Part shown: positions 45,528 through 54,854 of the stretch, one piece after another
Layout: each line of letters starts with the position of its first letter
Numbering within the stretch: the stretch's first letter is position 1
Assembly: GCA_036273855.1 (NCBI GenBank)
Contig: DASUGU010000103.1
Location: 47,211-111,210 of the forward strand
Length of the DNA stretch: 64,000 nt
From: DATEPR01 sp036273855
GTDB lineage: Bacteria > Actinomycetota > Actinomycetes > Mycobacteriales > Pseudonocardiaceae
Direction: 5' to 3'
Made by a program: the position numbers and the translations under genes
The notes under the pieces: model-generated
Told to the model about the DNA's origin: nothing
Seen by the model: only the letters and a program-made list of their open reading frames with translations
The model's database searches: none

Positions 45528-46276
45528 GCGGCCGCCGCGCGGTAGGAGAGTGTCGCGGCGATCTCGGTGGCCACCGCGTACCGGGTCATCACGTCCAGCA
45601 GGTAGAAGTGCCCACCGGGCAGGGTGCGGAACCGCACGCCCGCCGCGACCCTGGTGGCCCACACGGCCGGATCGGTCGGTGCCACCAGCGGGTCGTCACC
45701 GCCGTGCAGCACGGTCAGCGGCACCCGCAGCCTGCCCAGCACGCGCTCGGCGAACCCGTTGGCCAGGGCCAGATCGCTGCCCAGCACGTCCAGCAGGTGC
45801 TGCTGCCACACCGGACTGGCCATCACGTCGGCAGGCGTGCCACCGGCCTTCTCCACCAGGTCCAGCAGCCGCCTGCGCTGCTCGGCCGGATCGGTCACCG
45901 GTTCCGACGGCCCGGTGGGGTAGGCGCTGACCACCACAGAGTCGAACCAGCCCGGCTCGGCATCGGCCACCGCGGCGGCGATCGCCGCGCCCAAGCTGTG
46001 TCCGAACAGGACGGTCGGCACCGGGCGCAGCCGCCGGATGTCCCGCAGCACACCGGAGATCACCAGATCGGGATCGCCATTTGTGCTGGAAGCGTACTCG
46101 GCGAACCGCCGCTCCCGGCCGGGCAGCGTGACGCCGACGACCTCGATGTCGTCGGGCAGGCACTGCCACATCGGCGCCAGCGCGTTCGGCCCGGCACCGG
46201 CGTGCGGGACGACGATCGCCCTGCGCAGCGGACCGCGGCGCCCGGGCCGCAGCAGCGAGAGCCAGTTCTGCGCCAT
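45524..46276 (-). CDS. Type II thioesterase (alpha/beta hydrolase)
   Basis: A 250-residue TEII. The nucleophile is Ser94 in FGHSLGAAI, the N-terminal signature VVPHAGAGPNALAPMW, and the catalytic His is in PGGHFYLL; the acidic residue is in GGDDPLV. TEIIs remove wrong or stalled acyl groups from carrier proteins of PKS and NRPS assembly lines. None is in the window, so it is an orphan and may serve a cluster elsewhere. It starts at ATG 46276, with no strong ribosome site. Confidence 0.88.
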   Translation of the reverse strand: MAQNWLSLLRPGRRGPLRRAIVVPHAGAGPNALAPMWQCLPDDIEVVGVTLPGRERRFAEYASSTNGDPDLVISGVLRDIRRLRPVPTVLFGHSLGAAIAAAVADAEPGWFDSVVVSAYPTGPSEPVTDPAEQRRRLLDLVEKAGGTPADVMASPVWQQHLLDVLGSDLALANGFAERVLGRLRVPLTVLHGGDDPLVAPTDPAVWATRVAAGVRFRTLPGGHFYLLDVMTRYAVATEIAATLSYRAAAA

Positions 46277-46638
46277 GCGGAATCCTCACCGGTGTCGACG
46301 GCGGTCGGGCCTCATTCACCGTAGCGACGCCCGTCCGGCCGGTGATTCCTCCGCATTGCGAAGTACGACATTTCGCCCCGCATTCCAGCACGACGAAAGA
46401 ATTGCCGAGCGCATTCCGACACCCCTGGGGGCCGGCGGTGCGGTGGTGACAGTGCCGACATGACCGGTCACGGACGCGGTGCAGATTAATCCCCCATTCC
46501 GGCGGTCAGCCGGCCATTATCGGCAGATTCACCCGGGCGGGTGGGCACGTTGTGCTCCTGCGGCTAGTCTGCCCACTGTTGTGCCATCGCGGGATCGCGT
46601 CGCCAGCAAGGACGCGGCATGGTGAGGGGTGAGGACCA
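46277..46638. other. 362-base divergent intergenic region
   Basis: Between thioesterase (minus) and diguanylate cyclase (plus). It holds an AT-richer patch near 46480-46520 and a possible -10 TAGTCT near 46565. I see no gene or clear RNA element. Confidence 0.5.
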
Positions 46639-47910
46639 GTGCCTGCGCCGGTCGCCGGACCATCCCGGTGGGTGCGCGGCTGGGGGCTGTGGTCCCTGCC
46701 GCGGCGGTGCGTCGCCTACGTTCTCGTCGTCGACGCGCTGGCCATCGTCGCCGTCGCGAGTGTCATCCCGATCAGCACCGTGGACCGGGCCGCACTGGCG
46801 CGCCTGGGTGTCCTGCTCGGCGGCATGATCCTGCACGTCGAGCTGAACCGGAACATCGAGCGGGTCCGGCGGATGACCGCGGCGCCCGGCGTGTCCGTGG
46901 ACAGCTTCACGCTGTGGCTCTTCGCCGGCGTCCTCGTGCTGCCGCCCGCGCTGGCCTGCGCGCTGGTCGCGGCGGCCCACACCTACGGCTGGTGCCGGGT
47001 GTGGCGCGGGGTGCAGCGCCTGCACCGGTGGGTACACACCAGCGCCAGCATCCAACTCGCGACCGTCGCGGCCGTGCTGATCCTGCGCATGGGCCCCGGT
47101 CCGCATCCCGGTGTGCCGATGGGCTGGCTCGGGATCGGCGTGATCGCCGTGGCCTGCGTGGTCCGGTGGTTCATCAACTACTCGCTCGTGGTGGCCGCGC
47201 TCCTGCTGTGCTCGCCGGCCGTGAGCCTGCGCCAGGCCGCCGGGGAGTTCGGCGAGCATGTCACCGAGGCGGCGTCGATGGGCCTGGGCGTCGTGGTCGC
47301 CGGGCTGATGTTGTTCGACCCGCCGCTGCTGATCGGCGTGCTGGCCGCACTGTTCGCGCTGCACCGGGGCACGCTGCTCACCCAGCAGTACCGCAAGGCC
47401 GCCCGCACCGACCCGAAGACCGGGCTGTACAGCGCCACCTGGTGGCACGAGGTGGCCGAACGCGCCTTCGACCAGGCCGCGGCCACGCGCGCCCAGATCG
47501 GCATGCTGATGCTGGACCTGGACCATTTCAAACAGATCAACGACACCCACGGCCACCTGGCCGGTGACGCCGTACTCCGCGCGGTGGCCGAGGAGCTGGT
47601 GGCCGACCTGCGGCAGAGTGACGCCACCGGCCGATGGGGCGGCGAGGAGTTCGCCATCCTGCTGCCCGACGTGGCCGCGGCCGAGATCGGCGCCGTCGCC
47701 GAGCGGATCCGTGTACGGGTGCGCGATCTGGCCGTGAAGATCGACCACGAGTACATGATCGACCAGTTCACCGTTTCCATTGGCGGCGCGCACTATCCGG
47801 GCAAGGGAATCACCAGTATCGACGACCTGTTGCTGGCCGCGGACACCGCGTTGTACGCGGCGAAGCAGGCCGGCCGCGATCAGGTCTGCCTGAGCCGCCC
47901 GGAAATGTGA
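46639..47910 (+). CDS. Membrane-bound diguanylate cyclase (GGDEF)
   Basis: A 423-residue c-di-GMP synthase. The first 260 residues hold about six or seven hydrophobic helices of no type I recognise (not clearly MHYT, MASE1 or 7TMR-DISM). The GGDEF domain runs from about 265 to 420 with MLDLDHFKQINDTHGH and the intact catalytic GGEEF; an RxxD inhibitory site is not obvious. No EAL domain is present. GTG 46639 follows GAGG by 4 bases. It may sense a membrane or lipid signal; c-di-GMP controls development in sporulating actinobacteria. Confidence 0.88.
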   Translation: MPAPVAGPSRWVRGWGLWSLPRRCVAYVLVVDALAIVAVASVIPISTVDRAALARLGVLLGGMILHVELNRNIERVRRMTAAPGVSVDSFTLWLFAGVLVLPPALACALVAAAHTYGWCRVWRGVQRLHRWVHTSASIQLATVAAVLILRMGPGPHPGVPMGWLGIGVIAVACVVRWFINYSLVVAALLLCSPAVSLRQAAGEFGEHVTEAASMGLGVVVAGLMLFDPPLLIGVLAALFALHRGTLLTQQYRKAARTDPKTGLYSATWWHEVAERAFDQAAATRAQIGMLMLDLDHFKQINDTHGHLAGDAVLRAVAEELVADLRQSDATGRWGGEEFAILLPDVAAAEIGAVAERIRVRVRDLAVKIDHEYMIDQFTVSIGGAHYPGKGITSIDDLLLAADTALYAAKQAGRDQVCLSRPEM

Positions 47911-48075
47911 GTCGGTCCACAGTGGTCGATATATCGTAGCGAACGGAACCCGGTACGGAGTGAGTCGTGTCACCCGGCAGTATGTCAATTCGCGGAATGT
48001 GATCCATGCTGGCACACGGATCTGCGAAACTCAGCCAGCTATGCCACGACCGTCGATCTGTCCACCAGGGAAGCC

Positions 48076-49431
48076 GTGAGCATGTATCAGCAGCCGCAGC
48101 AACCGTTGCCACCGACCAAACGTCGCCGCCCGGGCCTGGTTCCCGGTCTGATCGGCGGTGCGGCCGTCGTGGTCGCCGTGATCCTGGTCGTGGTGTTCGT
48201 CGTCGTTCCCGGCGGCCGGTCCGACCACATCTCCGGCCAGGCGGAGGCCGCGGGCGCCGGATCGGCGGGCGGTTCCGGTGGCAGTGGCGGTCCGCCACCC
48301 AACGGCGTCTACCTGAGTCAGCAGCCGGGCACCCAACCGCCGCCGAAATGGAACGCCACGCCCATCACCAATGCCTGCGCGGTACTCCCGTTGAGCGAGG
48401 TGACCAAGGAGGGCATCCAGTTCGACGGCTCGTACGACGTCATCGAACTCGCCGTGCCGCACGACGTCCAGTCGGTGAGCAAGGTCGGTGCCGTCATCTA
48501 CGACGCGGGCGGCGGCTCCGACGGCATCACCAACTGCCTCTACCCGGGCGACAGCAACACCGACGACATCAATCTGGAAGTGTTCCAGACGCCGGAGAGC
48601 GTCACCGACGCCATCTCCGAGTTCGACATCATCGCGACCGACACCGCGGGCAGTGTCAAGCAGACGGTGGGCGGCTGGCAGGTGGTCACCGTGCCCCTGA
48701 AGGACGACGCGAACGCCTGGCAGGTCGGCTTCACCGACACCGGCCACAAGTACTTCGCCGAGCTGACCGTCACCCTCAAGAAGCCCAGCTACGCCGGCCA
48801 CACGCGACAGCAGGTGATCGACGACTTCGCCGCCACGATCCGCCAGAACCTCGACACGTCCCCGCTACCCGCGCCCACATACCACTACGCGGCGCCCTAC
48901 GCGCAGGTGCTGGACCCGTGCGACCTGTTCTCGGCCGACGACTTCACCTCGCTCACCGGCAAGCAGGACGACATCGTGGACCGCCAGTTCCAGTTCGGCG
49001 AGCGCGGGGTCAACCCCGATCCCGGCATCAACCTGCCGAACGCCAACTACACGCAGATGTCGTGCGAGCGCGACACCATCGGTGCCGTCACCGAGAGCCC
49101 GTCGGACGGCGACGCCTTCGGCATCCACGTGGATGTCGAGGTCTACCGCACCGCACAGCAGGCCAGGACCGGCATGTACGCCGAGTGCGACCCGCGCAGC
49201 AGCGGCGCCAAGGTCTTCGGCCCATCGGTCCAGGTGAGCCTCAAGATCGGCGACGACCGCGTCTGCTTCCCCGACGAGGGCCGCAACGACTGGCGCATGA
49301 CGTTCCGCTCCGGCCGCACCATCATCTTCATGCAGAACGTGGCCATGCTGCAGAAGTCCCAACTGCAGAACGAGGCGAACATCTTCGCGCCGGTCGCCCG
49401 CCGGCTCGCCGCCCAGGTCGCCGGTCGGTAG
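48076..49431 (+). CDS. Membrane-anchored extracytoplasmic protein with two Cys-containing domains
   Basis: A 451-residue protein. A Pro/Gln-rich cytoplasmic tail (MSMYQQPQQPLPP) precedes one transmembrane helix (about residues 20-43), a Gly/Ser linker, and two similar domains. Each domain begins with a 'CAVLPLSEV' or 'CDLFSADDF' motif, like the DUF3558-type of mycobacterial secreted proteins. Function is unknown; it is likely a cell-surface component. AGGGA lies 4 bases before GTG 48076; ATG 48082 is the alternative. It follows the diguanylate cyclase by 165 bases and may be co-regulated. Confidence 0.75.
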   Translation: MSMYQQPQQPLPPTKRRRPGLVPGLIGGAAVVVAVILVVVFVVVPGGRSDHISGQAEAAGAGSAGGSGGSGGPPPNGVYLSQQPGTQPPPKWNATPITNACAVLPLSEVTKEGIQFDGSYDVIELAVPHDVQSVSKVGAVIYDAGGGSDGITNCLYPGDSNTDDINLEVFQTPESVTDAISEFDIIATDTAGSVKQTVGGWQVVTVPLKDDANAWQVGFTDTGHKYFAELTVTLKKPSYAGHTRQQVIDDFAATIRQNLDTSPLPAPTYHYAAPYAQVLDPCDLFSADDFTSLTGKQDDIVDRQFQFGERGVNPDPGINLPNANYTQMSCERDTIGAVTESPSDGDAFGIHVDVEVYRTAQQARTGMYAECDPRSSGAKVFGPSVQVSLKIGDDRVCFPDEGRNDWRMTFRSGRTIIFMQNVAMLQKSQLQNEANIFAPVARRLAAQVAGR

Positions 49432-49436
49432 CGCCG

Positions 49437-50075
49437 CTACCGCGACTTGCGCGCCAGCAGGCACGCCTGCGGCCACGTCGGCCCGTCGGTCAGCAGCCGT
49501 GCGGTGACCGCGAAACCGGCGCTGTTCAGCAGGTCGGTGACGTGGTCGGGACGCAGCAGGTACGTGGAGTAGCACACCGGGTGGCCGTAGGACCGCTCCG
49601 GGAACAGCCGGTCGTCCTCGCCGACGTGGAAGCCGACCAGCACGTGCCCGCCCACCGCCAGGGTGCGGTGGAACTCGCCGAACACGGACGGCAGCACGTC
49701 CGGTGGCGTGTGGCAGATCGACCACCAGGCCAGCACCCCACCCAGATCACCGTCGCCGATGTGCAGGTCGGTGAACGAGCCGATCTCGAACCGCAGCCCG
49801 GGGTAGGTCCGGCGGGCGATGTCCACCATCCTGGGCGAGATGTCGATGCCGAACGCCGACACCCCCAGCGAGTCCAGGTGCGCGGTCACGTGACCGGGAC
49901 CGCAGCCCAGATCGGCGACCGGACCGCCGCCCGTGCGCACCTGCTCGGCGAACGCCGCCACGATCGCCCGGCCGATCGGATCACCGGCGAACCGCGCCGG
50001 GATCAACTCCGCGTAGTCCCGCGCCACGACGTCGTAGGACACCCTTGCGGTGGTCAGATAGGAAGGCTCCGCCAC
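49437..50075 (-). CDS. SAM-dependent class I methyltransferase
   Basis: A 212-residue Rossmann methyltransferase. Motif I is VADLGCGPGHVTAHLD (about residue 55), motif II GIDISPRMVDIAR, and motif post-I/III is present in GGDLGGVLAWWS. The C-terminal segment has a beta-strand pattern of small-molecule methyltransferases. No substrate is suggested by its neighbours. GTG 50075 is the start. It is divergent from the MFS gene. Confidence 0.85.
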   Translation of the reverse strand: MAEPSYLTTARVSYDVVARDYAELIPARFAGDPIGRAIVAAFAEQVRTGGGPVADLGCGPGHVTAHLDSLGVSAFGIDISPRMVDIARRTYPGLRFEIGSFTDLHIGDGDLGGVLAWWSICHTPPDVLPSVFGEFHRTLAVGGHVLVGFHVGEDDRLFPERSYGHPVCYSTYLLRPDHVTDLLNSAGFAVTARLLTDGPTWPQACLLARKSR

Positions 50076-50136
50076 GTGTCCCCACCGTAGTCCGTTCGGT
50101 GACGGTCATCACCGGTCACCGGGTCCCGTAACCCCC

Positions 50137-50142
50137 TACGGT
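50137..50142 (+). promoter_or_regulatory. -10 box of the MFS gene
   Basis: TACGGT, 6 bases before GTG 50149, no ribosome site: leaderless-type start. Confidence 0.35.
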
Positions 50143-50148
50143 CACCAG

Positions 50149-51551
50149 GTGAGCGTGACGACGGAATCGACGGCGTCCCGGCTGCTGGTGCCGGTGCTGG
50201 TGTTCCTCGGCGTCGTGTCCACGGCGGTAGCCGCCCTGGGTGCGCCGCTGCTGCCCACCATCGTCGTCGTCGACCACGTCTCCCTGGCCGCGTCGCAGTG
50301 GGCGCTGACCATCTCGCTGCTCGTCGGCGCCGTCACCGCGCCGGTGCTGGGCAGGCTGGGCGACGGTCGGCTGCGCCGCCCGGTGATCCTGGTGACCGTC
50401 GGCGTGGTGCTGATCGGATGCGTGGTGTCCGCGCTGCCCGGCGGGTTCACCGGCCTGCTGGTCGGCCGCGCGTTGCAGGGCATCGGGCTGGGCCTGGTCC
50501 CGCTGGCCATCGCCACCGCCCGCGATTCTGTGCCACCCGACCGGCGGGCGGCCACCATCGCGCTGCTCGGTGTGACCACCGCCATCGGCATCGGCGTCGG
50601 CTACCCGGTGATCGGCCTGGTCACCGAGTACCTCGGGATGCCGGCCGCGTTCTGGGTGGGCGCCGCGGTCAGCGCGCTCGCCCTGGTGCTCGCGGTCGCG
50701 GTGTTGCCCTCCAGCGGTGACCGGCCGCACCGCCACCTCGACCTGCCCGGCGCGCTGCTGCTCGGCGCCGGCGTCACCGCGGTCCTGCTGGCCCTGGCCG
50801 AGGGGCAGAGCTGGGGATGGGGTTCGCCCGGCCTGATCGGGGTCGCGGTGGCCGCCGTGGTGCTGCTGGCCTGCTGGGTGTGGTGGGAACTGCGGGCGGC
50901 CGCGCCGCTGGTGGACGTGCGCCTGCTGCGGCACCGCGTGGTGCTGGGCGCCAACGCCACCGTGCTGCTGGTCGGCATCGGCGTCTACCCGCTGCTCTCG
51001 CTCGTGGTGCGGCTGGTGCAGACCCCGACCGCCACCGGCTACGGGTTCGGCGCGTCACCGCTGGTCGCCGGGCTGATGCTGGTGCCGTTCTCGCTGGCCA
51101 GTTTCGCGTCCAACCGGATGATGCGCCCGCTGCTGCGGCACGGCACGCCCGAACAGGTGGTCGCGTGGTGCTCGGCCGGCCTGCTCGGCACGATGGTGGT
51201 CTTCCTGTTCGCCAGGACCACCGTGTGGGAACTGGTGATCGTGATGGCGTTGGCCGGATTCGGCATCGGCTGCGTGTTCGCGGCCAATCCACTGCAGATC
51301 GTGCGCGGCGTGCCGGCCGGCGAAACCGCCAGTGCCACGGGCTTCTACCAGGTGCTGCGGTCGGTCGGGTTCTCCATCGGCAGCGCGCTGAGCGCCACCG
51401 CACTGGTCGTGTCCATCCCTTCCGGACAGACGCTGCCCACCGACGCCGGCTACCGGACGGCCGCCCTGACCGGCATCGGCATCCTGGCGATCGGCACGAT
51501 CGTCGCCCTGCTGTTCGCCCGCCGGGCGCCTACCGGGGTTCACCATCCTGA
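50149..51551 (+). CDS. MFS drug exporter (DHA2-like); frameshift at 3' end in this sequence
   Basis: About 467 residues when the frame is repaired. There are about 14 hydrophobic helices and the motif A-like loop GRLGDGRLRRP after helix 2; motif C-like GVTTAIGIGVGYPVIG follows. Such proton-driven exporters expel drugs or metabolites. As given, the frame does not stop after codon 462 but runs on for over 500 codons through the antisense of the next gene. Adding one G in the run at 51535-51538 restores a TGA at 51549-51551. The same added base repairs the convergent gene. Helices and motifs are intact, so I call it a gene. Confidence 0.82.
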
Positions 51552-52947
51552 TCTCGGCCGGCGCGCCCGGCAGTCCGCCCGCCGTCGACCGGTACTCCGG
51601 CACGCCGACACAGGTGAGCAGCAGGCCGTCCAGCGGCTCGCCGAGCAGCGCGGGCAACTCGGTGTCGGCGAACGTCATGCCGGTGGCGCTGGCACCCAGG
51701 GCGTAGGCGAGCAGGTGCAGCCGGCCGCTGACCAGCCCGGCGGCCAGCTGCGCCTCGCAGTACTCCCGGTCGTCCAGCCGGCTCACGTCGGTCGCCGCGA
51801 TCGCCACGAACGCGGCGTCCCGGCCCAGGCCCTGCCGCAGGCACACCCGGTAGAGCTGGTCGCGCAGGTTGCCCGACCGGACCGGCGTGGTCAGGTCCGG
51901 CCACCGGTACAGGCCGGGCAACAGCCCGTAGACCGACTGCACGGCAACCCAGTGCGGCACGTCGACCCCACGCAGCGCCGCCCCCATCGACGTGCGCAGC
52001 AGATCGCCCGACACCCCCTTGGTGGGGTCCATCCGCCGCTGCGACCCGCGCGCCAACGCCACCACGTCGACCGGAGCCGACCCGTCCACGGCCGGCTCGA
52101 TTGGTCCGCCCGCGTCCCACGGCGACCCCAGCTCGGCGCACCGGGCCGCCCGGTACGCGGCCGTGACGAGCGGGAACTCCCTCGGCGCCGCGTCCACGGC
52201 CGCGGCGGCGGCCGCCCCGGTCGACGTCAACGCGGGCTCACCCGGCCCGATGCCGACCACGGCCAGCGGCAGCTCCTGCACCAGATCGGCCCCCACCAGG
52301 GTGGCCACGTCGACATCCGGGAACCGGCTGTACAGCGCGGGCCGCAGCCCGGCCGAGTCGGCGGCGGCGAGCAGTTGGGCGAGCATGCTGCCGGCGTCCC
52401 AGAACAGGTGCCGGAAGCCGCGTTCCCGGTAGCGCCACCCGGTCCGCCACGGCACCCCGGTCACCACGACGGCGGGTGCCGCACCCAGCGGGGCGGGCGC
52501 GATCCGGACCAACGCGTGCCGCAGCGGCTCGTACCAGTACACCCCGCCCGCGATCGCGCCCCCGTCCGGCACCGCGACGTACAACTCCAGCGGGAACCGC
52601 CCACCCGCCGAGCCGGTCGCCCGGAACAGGTGGGTCCCGTACGACCGGGCCGCGGTGCGCACCACACCGGCGGCCAGGTGCAACAGCCGGGACAGCCACG
52701 GCAGGTCCGGTTCGCGTGGCGAAACGTCGGCAGTTCCGCTCAGCACGGCGACCGTCGAGTCCGTGGTGGCCGGCAGCTCCCCCGGCAGCGTCGTCATCGG
52801 CAGCGAATCGTCGTAATGCTTGAAATACCAGGGAAAACACGACAGGTCGTTGGTGTGGAAACCGCTCAGCAACGGGGACCGGTCCGGGTGCCGGCCACGC
52901 CGGGTCAGGGAGGTCAGCCGGTGCAACTCCTGCGTCGCCGTCGCCAT
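51530..52947 (-). CDS. Tandem nitroreductase-domain flavoprotein (SagB/ThcOx-like); frameshift at 3' end
   Basis: About 472 residues when repaired. Two FMN-binding nitroreductase-type halves are recognisable: the first with GTHLFRATGSAGGRFPLELY, the second with RRMDPTKGVSGDLLRTSM and YALGASATGMTF. SagB enzymes oxidise azolines to azoles in peptide natural products; no cyclodehydratase, leader peptide or YcaO gene is near, so the role is open. As given, the frame continues past the expected stop into antisense of the MFS gene. One extra base at 51535-51538 yields TAG at 51532-51530. ATG 52947 is the start. Confidence 0.78.
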
Positions 52948-53011
52948 TGCCCCACCCAACCACAGGTCCACGACGTACGATCCAGACCAACCACAGACTC
53001 GACGGAGAAGC

Positions 53012-53980
53012 GTGGGCCAACAGGAATCGGACCGGGACGGTCTGCACAGGGTGCTCGCGGCCGCGGGCCACCCGGCCGGCACCGTCCAGTCGTGCACCCG
53101 GCTCGGTGACGCGAACTACAACATCGCGTACCGGGTCCACCTGACCGACGGCTCAGGCCTGGTCCTGAAGATCGCACCCGACCCGGCGGCACCGGCACTG
53201 GCGTACGAACGCGACATCATGCGCACCGAGGCCCTGTTCTACCGGACCGCGGCCAGGGTGGTGCCGGTGCCGACCGTGGTGCGTGCCGACTTCTCCCGCC
53301 AGCTCATCGGCAGCGACTACCTGCTGATGACCGAACTGCCCGGTGCCAACTGGGCGGCCCAGCGGGAGCGGATCACCGGCGCCGACCGCGACCGCCTGCG
53401 TACCGAACTGGGTACGGTCACGGCTGCGCTGCACGGCATCACCGGCTCGTCGTTCGGCTACCCGCAGGACGAGCCGTCACCGACCTGGCGGGCGGCGTTC
53501 ACCGGCATGCTGGACGCGCTGTTCGCCGACGCGCTGCGGTTCGACGTGCCGCTGCCGGAGCCGACCCGGCGGGTCAGGTCGGCCATGGCCAGGAACCTGT
53601 ACCTGCTCGACGACGTGGCGACGCCGGTGCTGGTCCACTTCGACCTGTGGGCCGGCAACATCCTCGTGCACGACGGGCAGCTCACCGGTCTGGTGGACGG
53701 CGAGCGGGCGTTCTGGGGGGACCCACTGGCCGAGCTGGCGTCGGTGTCGTTGTTCGGCGACGTCGAGCAGGACCCGGCGTTCGTCACCGGCTACCGGGCG
53801 GCGGGCGGCAAGCTCGACTTCGACGACCGCACCCGCAGGCGCCTCGCCCTGTACCAGGCGTACCTCTACCTGATCATGCTGGTCGAGTGGGTGCCGCGCG
53901 CCGCGTCCGGCCCGATGCACGAGCTGACCATCGCGCGCGCCGCCCAACACCTGCGACTCGCCCTGGGCGTGCTGACATGA
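53012..53980 (+). CDS. Aminoglycoside phosphotransferase (APH)-family kinase
   Basis: A 322-residue protein-kinase-fold enzyme. The nucleotide lysine lies in GLVLKIAPDP, the catalytic loop is HFDLWAGNILV (HxDxxxxN), and the metal site is DGERAFWGDP. These enzymes phosphorylate small hydroxy or amino compounds. Substrate unknown; antibiotic resistance is not implied. GGAGAAGC lies before GTG 53012. Its stop overlaps the next gene by 4 bases. Confidence 0.88.
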   Translation: MGQQESDRDGLHRVLAAAGHPAGTVQSCTRLGDANYNIAYRVHLTDGSGLVLKIAPDPAAPALAYERDIMRTEALFYRTAARVVPVPTVVRADFSRQLIGSDYLLMTELPGANWAAQRERITGADRDRLRTELGTVTAALHGITGSSFGYPQDEPSPTWRAAFTGMLDALFADALRFDVPLPEPTRRVRSAMARNLYLLDDVATPVLVHFDLWAGNILVHDGQLTGLVDGERAFWGDPLAELASVSLFGDVEQDPAFVTGYRAAGGKLDFDDRTRRRLALYQAYLYLIMLVEWVPRAASGPMHELTIARAAQHLRLALGVLT

Positions 53981-54447
53981 CCGGTTCGTCCACACCGGAC
54001 TCCCGCGCGTCCCGCCTGCTCGGCATCGCCAGGGCGGGCCAGGCCGCGTGGTTCTTCGGCAACCTGTACGAAGCCGTGGTGCGGGTACCGGACCGCCTGC
54101 CGCCCGCCGAGAGCGTGCTCGGCGCCGGCAGCCCGGTCCGCTACTACGCGGCAGCCGTACCGGCCACCGTCCCGGCGCTGGCTGCGGCGGTCGTCCAGGG
54201 CTGGCCGGCCCGGCAGAGCAGGCCGTGGCTCGCGGTCTCGGCGGCCTGCACCGTGACCGGCGTGGCCGCCACCGCCTACCTGGTCCGCACGGTCAACCTG
54301 CGGCTGTTCTACGGCACCGAACCGGTGCCCGACGACGAACGCGCCGTCCTGCTGCGCCGCTGGTACCGGGTCAACGCGGCTCGGCTCGCGCTGCCCGGCG
54401 CCGCCTGGCTGGCCGCCGGCCGGGCGAGGGCGGGACTGCGGCGGTAG
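53977..54447 (+). CDS. Small membrane protein (DUF1772-like)
   Basis: A 156-residue protein with about four hydrophobic helices; a segment 'AAWFFGNLYEAVVRVP' near residue 23-38 resembles DUF1772/anthrone-oxygenase-like proteins, but the match is weak by eye. ATGA overlap with the kinase gene indicates coupled translation. Role unknown. Confidence 0.72.
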   Translation: MTGSSTPDSRASRLLGIARAGQAAWFFGNLYEAVVRVPDRLPPAESVLGAGSPVRYYAAAVPATVPALAAAVVQGWPARQSRPWLAVSAACTVTGVAATAYLVRTVNLRLFYGTEPVPDDERAVLLRRWYRVNAARLALPGAAWLAAGRARAGLRR

Positions 54448-54455
54448 GGCTGTGC

Positions 54456-54461
54456 AAGACT
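54456..54461 (+). promoter_or_regulatory. -10-like box of the Dabb gene
   Basis: AAGACT, 7 bases before ATG 54469. Possible leaderless start. Confidence 0.3.
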
Positions 54462-54468
54462 GCCGGAC

Positions 54469-54771
54469 ATGATCCGGAACGTGGTGGTCGGCCGCCTGCG
54501 GGAACCAGACGATCCCCAGGCGCAGGCGATGCTCAAGGACGGCCTGGCGGCCATCGCTGCCCTGACGTTCCCCGGCCTGCTGTCCATGCACGTCGGAGCC
54601 ACGCTGGCGCTGCGATCCGGCGGCTGGAGCTTCGCGATCACCAACGACTGGACCGACGTCGATTCCTACCGGGTGTACGACACCGACGAGGAGCACAACC
54701 GGCTGCGCCGCGAGGTGTTCGCGGTGATCTGCGAGGACATCGCCAGGGTTCAGTTCGAGCTCCCGGCCTGA
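54469..54771 (+). CDS. Dabb (stress-responsive alpha/beta barrel) family protein
   Basis: A 100-residue ferredoxin-like alpha+beta protein. The pattern is a first strand (MIRNVVVGRLREPD), a helix, a strand (LSMHVGATLALRSGGWSFAI) and the DWTDVDSYRVYDTDEEH segment typical of Dabb dimers. Functions vary, from polyketide cyclase-like enzymes to stress proteins. It is separated by 21 bases from the membrane-protein gene. Confidence 0.85.
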   Translation: MIRNVVVGRLREPDDPQAQAMLKDGLAAIAALTFPGLLSMHVGATLALRSGGWSFAITNDWTDVDSYRVYDTDEEHNRLRREVFAVICEDIARVQFELPA

Positions 54772-54854
54772 CACCTACCCGCCGTCCGGTCGCGCGTTCC
54801 GGTGGTCCGTGTCACGATCCGACCACCTGGTTCCGCGGCAAGGCGGTGGTCAGC

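Noticed and set aside
45524..46276. Biosynthetic gene cluster
   Set aside because: The thioesterase has no PKS, NRPS or carrier-protein genes near it in the window.
51055..51529. Extension of the nitroreductase-like frame into the MFS gene
   Set aside because: Low-complexity antisense sequence; the natural stop is restored by the same single base.
51552..53109. Long extension of the MFS frame (about 500 more codons)
   Set aside because: It is antisense to the nitroreductase-like gene and is due to a missing base, not a fusion protein.
53012..53980. Aminoglycoside resistance gene
   Set aside because: The fold is APH-like, but the family covers many substrates and nothing here shows an antibiotic target.
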